A stretch of DNA of 12,494 nt, taken from positions 1 through 12,494 of the forward strand of contig JALHTN010000126.1 of NCBI GenBank assembly GCA_022865865.1. Direction: 5' to 3'. The translations under genes and the position numbers were made by a program. Shown one piece after another: positions 7,384 through 12,494 of the stretch; position 1 is the stretch's first letter, and every line of letters begins with the position of its first letter. Below the pieces are notes generated by a model. The model was not told where the DNA came from and made no database searches. It was given only the letters and a program-made list of their open reading frames with translations. This DNA is from Anaerolineales bacterium (GTDB taxonomy: Bacteria; Chloroflexota; Anaerolineae; Anaerolineales; UBA4823).

Positions 7384-7445
7384 CCCCCTTCGCAGTATCC
7401 TGAACAGGGTGCTCAATAATAAAGGATGATTGTTAACACTGCGAA

Positions 7446-8612
7446 ATGCAAACTTCCAAACGAAACCTTATTCTAATTACCGGTGCAGTACTGCTGGGGG
7501 TATTGGCTGTTCTGGCGGTTATTTTTATCCCCCAAATTCAACAGCGCTGGACTGAGCCTCTAGGTCCTGAATTGGGTTTGGCGACGCGTACACCCACCTC
7601 ATCAGCAGCACTCCAGTCTGAAGCGACACCCCCCCCAGCTGCTCAAGCGGATCGCACTGAGGTTACTAACGATCCTGAGGAGACTGCAGAATCCGTTCAA
7701 GCAACTGCGGCCACGGCACCCACGGCAACCGCGGAACCTTTATGCGGCGGTCCACCCGAGATGATTGTTTTGGCGCTGGGGATTGATGGCAGCGAAAACT
7801 ATTTATACGGACTCTCGGATGTGATCCGGGTAGTGCGGGTCGACTTTGTCACCCCAAAGGTGACCGTGCTGGATTTGCCGCGCGATTTGTGGGTAGAAAT
7901 ACCTGAGATCGAAGAAAAATACGGTATCACCCACGGGAAGCTGAACCAGGCTTATTTCTACGGCACCCCGGGAATGGGCTATTATGATGGCCCAGGTGCC
8001 GGTGCTGGACTGCTGGCCAGGACCCTGGATTTGAACTTTGACCTGACAGTTGATCATTATGGTGCGGTGAATATGCAGACCTTCGTGAAGCTGGTCGATG
8101 CTGTTGGCGGAATCGATATCTATCTGCCCACCGATATGGATGGCACGCCGGTCGATGATAAGACTGAAGATATGGGTTACTTCAATGCGGGGCAGCAGCA
8201 TTTCACCGGTGATCAGGCCTTACGCTTCTCCCGGATTCGCAAGCGGTACAATGTGTTCACCCGCACCAGCAACCAGAATATGGTCCTGTGTGCCTTAAAA
8301 GATAAGGTCACCAGCCCAGCGGTAGTGCCGAAAATCCCCCAGATTATCTCTGCATTTCAGGATGCCATTCTCACGGACCTGAGCCCTGAGCAGCTGCTCC
8401 AACTGGCCTGTCTTGCTCCGCAGCTGGATGGAGACAACCTGGTCTTCACCAATATCCCGGAGGATCTACTCACCCCAGGCCGGGTTTACAGCCCACAGCA
8501 AAAGGCGGAAACCTTTGTCTGGGAGGCAGATTACAATGTCATCCGGGACATCATCAACCAATTTAAGGCTGGCACATTGGTGTCAGAATCAGATGGAGCA
8601 TCCTGCCCATGA
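7446..8612 (+). CDS. LytR-CpsA-Psr (LCP) family cell-envelope protein
   Basis: LCP proteins transfer glycan polymers from lipid carriers to the cell envelope, working outside the membrane. This 388-residue product has a short cytoplasmic N-terminus, one membrane helix (about 8-29), a Thr/Pro/Ala-rich extracellular linker (about 45-98) and an LCP domain (about 105-290). Motifs seen: ALGIDGSE (110-117), SDVIRVVRVD (124-133), LPRDLWV (144-150, with the Arg-Asp pair that contacts pyrophosphate), GKLNQAYFYG (164-173) and ALRFSRIRKRY (258-268). The last 90 residues are an unassigned extension. The acceptor is unknown; in monoderm-like or thin-walled Chloroflexota it may be an envelope glycan other than teichoic acid. 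AAAGGA lies about 20 bases before the ATG, which is far. An in-frame TAA 12 bases upstream rules out an earlier start. It overlaps nadE by ATGA. Confidence 0.88.
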   Translation: MQTSKRNLILITGAVLLGVLAVLAVIFIPQIQQRWTEPLGPELGLATRTPTSSAALQSEATPPPAAQADRTEVTNDPEETAESVQATAATAPTATAEPLCGGPPEMIVLALGIDGSENYLYGLSDVIRVVRVDFVTPKVTVLDLPRDLWVEIPEIEEKYGITHGKLNQAYFYGTPGMGYYDGPGAGAGLLARTLDLNFDLTVDHYGAVNMQTFVKLVDAVGGIDIYLPTDMDGTPVDDKTEDMGYFNAGQQHFTGDQALRFSRIRKRYNVFTRTSNQNMVLCALKDKVTSPAVVPKIPQIISAFQDAILTDLSPEQLLQLACLAPQLDGDNLVFTNIPEDLLTPGRVYSPQQKAETFVWEADYNVIRDIINQFKAGTLVSESDGASCP

Positions 8613-9439
8613 ATAAAACAAGCGATTTATCCATTGATACAGAACTAACCCGAAAAATCCTGACCGGCTTCATCCACAGCAAAGTAACCCAGGCTGGCTT
8701 TTCCAGGGCAGTAGTGGGGTTGTCTGGTGGGATCGACTCGAGCCTGTCCGGCTACCTGGCTGCCGAAGCACTTGGTCCAGAGAATGTGCTGGCCGTCCGC
8801 ATGCCTTATGAGACTTCCTCGCCTGAATCGCTCGAGCATGCCCAGCTGGTGATCGATAAGCTGGGGGTCAATGGCCTCACCCTGCCAATCTCTGACATGG
8901 TTGACCCATTGTTTGAGCGATTTCCTGCTGCTGACCACATCCGGCGGGGGAATGCAATGGCCCGGACGCGCATGATCGTTCTGTACGATCAATCCCAGGC
9001 TTTTGAAGGCCTGGTGGTTGGTACCGGCAACAAGACTGAATTCCTGCTCGGGTATACAACCCTGTATGGTGACGCAGCCTGTGCATTCAATCCGCTGGGA
9101 GACCTGTACAAGACCCAGGTCCGGCAATTAGCCAGGGCAATGGGTGTACCAGAAGTGATCATCACCAAACCACCATCGGCAGATTTGTGGAAGGACCAGA
9201 CTGATGAGGGCGAGTTAGGCTTTACTTACGAGCAGGTCGATCAGCTGCTATACCAACTGGTGGACCAGGGTCTCTCTCCGCATGAATGTATCGAAGCCGG
9301 ATTTTCAGAACAGTTTGTCAAGGCGGTCATCAAACTGATCAGGAGAAACTACTTTAAACGGGTGATGCCGCCGATCGCTAAACTAAGCGATCATGATTTA
9401 AGCGAGGATTTCTTATCCTTTGGTGATTGGGGAAATTAA
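8609..9439 (+). CDS. nadE: Ammonia-dependent NAD+ synthetase
   Basis: It amidates nicotinic acid adenine dinucleotide to NAD+ using ATP and ammonia, the last step of NAD synthesis. The 276-residue length matches the short form; there is no N-terminal glutaminase (nitrilase) domain. The ATP pyrophosphatase P-loop is SGGIDSS (39-45). The substrate-site segments are GTGNKTE (138-144), GYTTLYGD (148-155), NPLGDLYKTQVRQLAR (161-176) and KPPSADLWKDQTDE (187-200). In the loop after YGD, residues AACAF replace the commoner GGVDI-type sequence, a variation I take as lineage-specific. The start codon overlaps the LCP stop by ATGA, so the two are very likely one transcript with coupled translation, although no functional link is known. 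No terminator is seen after it, and the MFS gene begins 68 bp downstream. Confidence 0.95.
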   Translation: MNKTSDLSIDTELTRKILTGFIHSKVTQAGFSRAVVGLSGGIDSSLSGYLAAEALGPENVLAVRMPYETSSPESLEHAQLVIDKLGVNGLTLPISDMVDPLFERFPAADHIRRGNAMARTRMIVLYDQSQAFEGLVVGTGNKTEFLLGYTTLYGDAACAFNPLGDLYKTQVRQLARAMGVPEVIITKPPSADLWKDQTDEGELGFTYEQVDQLLYQLVDQGLSPHECIEAGFSEQFVKAVIKLIRRNYFKRVMPPIAKLSDHDLSEDFLSFGDWGN

Positions 9440-9507
9440 TCAATCCCAGCTGGTTCAGAACGAAGACCAATCCTAATCCATAAATTCCGGGCTGCTGACC
9501 GCTAACT

Positions 9508-10758
9508 ATGCCACTACATATACCACCAGCACTGCATCACCGATCATTTCGTTTGCTCTGGATCGGGTTGGCGATCTCGGTGGCGGGATCACAGATGCAG
9601 ATCTGGGCACTGCTGTGGCATGTGCGCATCCTAACCGACCAGCCGATCGCATTGGGAGGGATTGGATTGGCGCGCATTCTGCCGGTGATCGTATTTTCTC
9701 TAATCGGCGGTGCGGTAGCCGATTCAGCCAACCGGCGGACAATACTCTTTGTCACCCAGAGCGTGATGGCAGTGGTTGCGTTAGTGTTAGCCTGGCTTAC
9801 ATACCAGGGGCAGATCACCCTGTGGCAGATTTATCTCTTGACCGCCATCCAGGCCACGGCGTTAGCGTTTGATCTGCCCGCCCGGCAGGCTTTGGTTCCG
9901 AACCTGGTACCCCCGGAAGACCTGCCAAATGCTTTCAGCATGCAGTCGATCGCTTTCCAGGTGGGTTCGATCGTCGGGCCAGCTTTAAGCGGATTGGTGA
10001 TCGCTTATGGGGGGCAGTACTACACATACCTGATCAATTCAATCACCTTCCTGGCAGTGATCGGTGCCTTGCTGCTGATCGGGCCGATTCCTCAGCATAC
10101 GCGCGGCAGCGGGCGGATCCAGATCAAGTTTGCAGATATCGCCGAAGGGATACGCTTCATCCTGGGGCAGCCGGTGATTTTATCCAGCATGATTCTGGAT
10201 TTTTTCGCAACATTCTTCTCCTCAGCCAACACGCTGATGCCGATCTTCGCCCGCGATATCCTGCATGTGGGTGCGGTTGAATACGGCTGGTTGTCAGCAG
10301 CGCAATCGATCGGGGCGATGGCGGCAGCTGCGATCATCTCGCAGCTCAAAGAGATCCGCCACCAGGGCAAAACACTGCTGGTCTCAGTGGTTGCCTTTGG
10401 GATAGCCACGATCTTTTTTGGCCTGTCACGTACTTTCTTTGGCGCGGTGATCGCATTGATCTTCATTGGAGCTTCCGATTCGGTCAGTGCGATCATCCGC
10501 AACACCATCCGCCAGCTGCAGACACCGGATTACATCCGCGGGCGCATGACCAGCATCAACCAGATATTCTTCTTAGGGGGCCCGCAGCTGGGCGAGGTGG
10601 AAGCGGGATTGGTGGCGCAATTGTTTGGCGCGCCCGCAGCGGTGATTACAGGCGGAATCGGCTGCCTGCTGGCGGTAGGCTGGATTGCACGCCGCTGGCC
10701 GCAGCTGTGGAATTACAACGGTGACGAACCGATCAAAGCGGGGGCTGTGGGGGATTAA
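9508..10758 (+). CDS. MFS exporter of the EntS-like (MFS_3) type
   Basis: This 416-residue protein has about twelve membrane helices. The family is suggested by the opening FRLLWIGLAISVAGSQM (14-30), the loop GGAVADSANRRTIL (67-80, MFS motif A) and the conserved DLPARQALVPNLV (122-134), which continues into PPEDLPNAFS. This set is typical of the MFS_3 group that includes the enterobactin exporter EntS. In the second half, IRNTIRQLQTPDYIRGRMTS is the matching signature before helix 11. The likely role is efflux of a small molecule across the cytoplasmic membrane; the substrate is unknown and there is no siderophore cluster nearby. The ATG lacks a clear Shine-Dalgarno. It may be co-transcribed with nadE, 68 bp upstream, as no terminator intervenes. 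Confidence 0.88.
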   Translation: MPLHIPPALHHRSFRLLWIGLAISVAGSQMQIWALLWHVRILTDQPIALGGIGLARILPVIVFSLIGGAVADSANRRTILFVTQSVMAVVALVLAWLTYQGQITLWQIYLLTAIQATALAFDLPARQALVPNLVPPEDLPNAFSMQSIAFQVGSIVGPALSGLVIAYGGQYYTYLINSITFLAVIGALLLIGPIPQHTRGSGRIQIKFADIAEGIRFILGQPVILSSMILDFFATFFSSANTLMPIFARDILHVGAVEYGWLSAAQSIGAMAAAAIISQLKEIRHQGKTLLVSVVAFGIATIFFGLSRTFFGAVIALIFIGASDSVSAIIRNTIRQLQTPDYIRGRMTSINQIFFLGGPQLGEVEAGLVAQLFGAPAAVITGGIGCLLAVGWIARRWPQLWNYNGDEPIKAGAVGD

Positions 10759-11076
10759 AACCGTCCAAGGTTAGCAGAGATTTGCACAAACTGGCTGCCA
10801 AGATGTGGTGCAGATTGGATCTCAGGGTAGTAAATGTTTAGTATGAAGAAGAAATTGAGCTCAATATGCGCGTTCTTGAGCAATTCATGAACTGGTATTT
10901 GGATATTGCCTGAAAATTTGAGTGTTAAACTGAGAAATTGATCATATAATTTTCATACCAGTTGAAGATGACCCCTGGGAATTATCGGTTGAATACGCCG
11001 AAGGATGATGATTTATAGGAATAGGGCGCACACATGCGGATGAATTCCAGCAGATCTGTTCAGAGGAGATTCCGGT
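10759..11076 (+). other. 318-bp gap with possible decayed coding remnants
   Basis: No intact gene is seen between the MFS exporter and the AI-2E permease. Two short plus-strand stretches in different frames look protein-like: 10842-10910 (containing EIELNMRVLEQFMNWYLDIA, ended by TGA) and 10934-11005 (containing IPVEDDPWELSVEYAEG, ended by TGA). They could be remnants of one broken gene or chance. A TATAAT at 10945-10950 could serve the AI-2E gene, but its -35 is poor. I see no tRNA or riboswitch fold. Confidence 0.3.
11062..11068 (+). promoter_or_regulatory. Ribosome binding site of the AI-2E permease gene
   Basis: AGAGGAG ends eight bases before the ATG at 11077 and fixes that start. Confidence 0.75.
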
Positions 11077-12135
11077 ATGACTAAAGAATCACAGCTTTCA
11101 TTTTCTATTCGCGCTCTATTAGCCCTGGGCATGCTGGGACTGACCCTGGCGCTGATGTACTTCGCGGCTGATTATCTGAATGCCTTCCTCCTGGCCTGGT
11201 TAATCGTGCTGGTTGCCAGCCCGTTGCTTTACGCGCTGCGAGGCAGAGGTGCCCCCAGCTGGCTGGCGTTCCTGGTCACCCTGATAGTAATCCTGATCGC
11301 CTTCGTAGGATTCGGCCTGGTCCTGGTGGTTGGTTTCAACCAATTAGTGGCGTCGATACCGGAATATGTTGGACAGGTGGACAGCCTGCTCAACTCTTTC
11401 AATGAATCTTTAATATCGCTCGGTATCGATCAAGAACAGGTTAAAGCTGTTTTTAGCTCAATTGCCCCGTCGGATTTGATCCAAGGTGCTATCAACTTCC
11501 TATCAGTATTCATCGGATCATTTTCAAATATGATTTTGGTGATCCTGCTGGTTGTATTTCTGCTGATCGAGGCTTTCTCAGCGCCGCAGAAGCTTTCCGA
11601 AGATATCCGCGCTGGGAACGAATACCTGCAACGCTTCTTCCATGTGAGCGACACACTGCGGAAATACTTCCAGCTGACTACTGTAGTTGCACTATTCACC
11701 GGGGTGGTGGATACGATATTTTTCCTGATCATAGGCGTGGATTTCGCCGTGCTGTGGGGTATTACTGCTTTTCTGTGCAGCTACATCCCCACCCTCGGAT
11801 TCTGGTTAGCCGCCATTCCACCCACAATCATGGCCTTACTTGAATTCGGTCCCGTACAGGCTCTGGTCGTTTTTCTGGGTGTGGTGCTGATCAACGGATT
11901 TGCTGAAAATGTGATCAAACCCAAATATATGGGAGAAGGGATTGACCTATCGCCACTGATGGTGGTCTTCTCGGTGATATTATGGGCTGCTGTCCTGGGA
12001 CCTATGGGAGCAATCCTGGGGGTGCCGGTGAGCCTGCTGTTCAAGGAATTGATCCTGGAGGCAGACGATCAGAACCGCTGGATCGCAAAATTGATGGGTG
12101 CCGCCAAACCTGAAACGCATGAAGAAGTATCTTAA
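11077..12135 (+). CDS. AI-2E family transporter (PerM/YdiK type)
   Basis: This 352-residue membrane protein has the typical size and layout: two N-terminal helices (about 11-50), a third (62-88), a long soluble segment (about 90-138), then helices from 139 to the end. The C-terminal signature is clear: ENVIKPKYMGEGIDLSPL (277-294) followed by GPMGAILGVP (308-317). Family members include TqsA, which exports autoinducer-2, and sodium/proton antiporters, so the name does not fix the substrate; no quorum-sensing genes are in view. A strong Shine-Dalgarno precedes the ATG. After the TAA the frame stays open for another 32 codons, probably by chance. A strong hairpin about 90 bp downstream ends the transcript. 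Confidence 0.92.
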   Translation: MTKESQLSFSIRALLALGMLGLTLALMYFAADYLNAFLLAWLIVLVASPLLYALRGRGAPSWLAFLVTLIVILIAFVGFGLVLVVGFNQLVASIPEYVGQVDSLLNSFNESLISLGIDQEQVKAVFSSIAPSDLIQGAINFLSVFIGSFSNMILVILLVVFLLIEAFSAPQKLSEDIRAGNEYLQRFFHVSDTLRKYFQLTTVVALFTGVVDTIFFLIIGVDFAVLWGITAFLCSYIPTLGFWLAAIPPTIMALLEFGPVQALVVFLGVVLINGFAENVIKPKYMGEGIDLSPLMVVFSVILWAAVLGPMGAILGVPVSLLFKELILEADDQNRWIAKLMGAAKPETHEEVS

Positions 12136-12227
12136 CCTGAACCACGGGAAGTTGTCTCATGGAGTTTTGGTGATTATGGTAATAGTGGTTTCGATTATCG
12201 TGTGAATCTGTTTGCAGAATTTATAAA

Positions 12228-12262
12228 CAAATGACCTCGTGGATTTTTCACGAGGTCATTTG
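12228..12262. terminator. Perfect 14-bp-stem hairpin terminator between convergent genes
   Basis: The arms CAAATGACCTCGTG (12228-12241) and CACGAGGTCATTTG (12249-12262) are exact reverse complements around the 7-nt loop GATTTTT. It lies between the AI-2E gene (+) and the ABC-F gene (-), so it can end transcription from both sides. The T-rich tail is better on the minus strand (TTTATAAATT) than on the plus strand. Confidence 0.85.
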
Positions 12263-12298
12263 CATTGGCGTTTAGTTCTCATATCAGCCACAATTTTA

Positions 12299-12494
12299 TC
12301 ATCCATGCAGCTGTTCCCACTCAGCCAGCAGCGCATTTAGCTCATTCTGAGTGTGAACGTAATCTTCGCCCAGCTCCTGGACTAAATCGCTTTCTGCGGG
12401 GGGATTCTCGAGCTGCAAGGTCAGTGCGGCCAGCTGCGTCTCTAAACCCGCGATCTGGTTTTCGATCTCCAGGAGACGGAATTTACGCCTGCTC
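12299..12494 (-). CDS. ABC-F family ATPase, C-terminal coiled coil (5' end outside window)
   Basis: Read on the minus strand, 65 codons end at TGA (12299-12301). The visible part begins SRRKFRLLEIENQIAGLE and continues as a heptad-like helix with many Leu, Glu and Gln, a break at ENPPAESD, and a second helix ending LLAEWEQLHG. This is the two-helix coiled coil that closes Uup/YdiF-type ABC-F proteins, where 'KE/RRxxxLExEIxxLE' is the usual start. Such proteins act on ribosomes (translation factors or antibiotic resistance) and, for Uup, bind DNA or branched structures. The two ATPase domains would lie to the right, outside the window, so the subfamily cannot be told. It converges on the AI-2E gene across the shared terminator. 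Confidence 0.75.
   Translation of the reverse strand, partial: SRRKFRLLEIENQIAGLETQLAALTLQLENPPAESDLVQELGEDYVHTQNELNALLAEWEQLHG

Noticed and set aside
7421..7476. Leader peptide starting at ATG 7426 and overlapping the LCP start
   Set aside because: The purine-rich AAAGG touches the ATG with no spacing, and the 16-codon product has no regulatory codon pattern.
8645..9127. A 160-codon minus-strand frame inside nadE
   Set aside because: nadE on the plus strand is complete with all active-site motifs, and the antisense product resembles no known protein.
9440..9507. tRNA or terminator between nadE and the MFS exporter
   Set aside because: No cloverleaf arms and no stem with a T run can be drawn in these 68 bases.
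12136..12231. In-frame extension of 32 codons after the AI-2E stop
   Set aside because: No start codon with a ribosome binding site, and the AI-2E protein already ends at its normal length; probably chance.

Overview
The window is typical chromosomal DNA of moderate GC content, with short intergenic gaps and no mobile elements, CRISPR arrays or RNA genes that I can see. The gene set resembles the class Anaerolineae of the Chloroflexota: an LCP protein with a Thr/Pro/Ala-rich linker, an ammonia-dependent NadE, an AI-2E permease, zinc-ribbon methyltransferases and a lone urocanase. That placement is an inference from gene style, not proven by a marker gene.

Left part (1-2692): the C-terminal end of a SAM-dependent methyltransferase (+) meets a second methyltransferase with a C-terminal Trm112-like zinc ribbon (-). 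Upstream of the latter lies UDP-glucose 6-dehydrogenase (ugd, -). A bidirectional hairpin terminator sits between those two minus-strand genes. Together they suggest glycan or lipid/sugar modification, but nothing links them biochemically.

Middle (2693-6114): a 289-bp AT-rich divergent region separates ugd from an Rrf2-type regulator with a four-cysteine cluster motif. It holds a perfect 7-9-7 inverted repeat just upstream of a sigma70-like promoter. A small acidic hypothetical gene follows. Then comes urocanate hydratase (hutU) with its own promoter; its last codon overlaps (ATGA) a six-helix membrane protein that looks like a degenerate CcmC/CcsA-type protein. No other histidine-degradation genes are in the window.

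Right part (6190-12494): an MFS permease with a TTG start, in the same frame as the preceding gene; an LCP-family protein overlapping nadE by ATGA; an EntS-like MFS exporter; a 318-bp gap with possible decayed coding sequence; an AI-2E family permease; a perfect 14-bp-stem terminator; and the C-terminal coiled coil of an ABC-F ATPase gene entering from the right on the minus strand.

I found no clear novel multi-gene system. The most unusual item is the hutU/CcmC-like overlapping pair. The regulatory hairpins and the fused zinc ribbon are secondary points.
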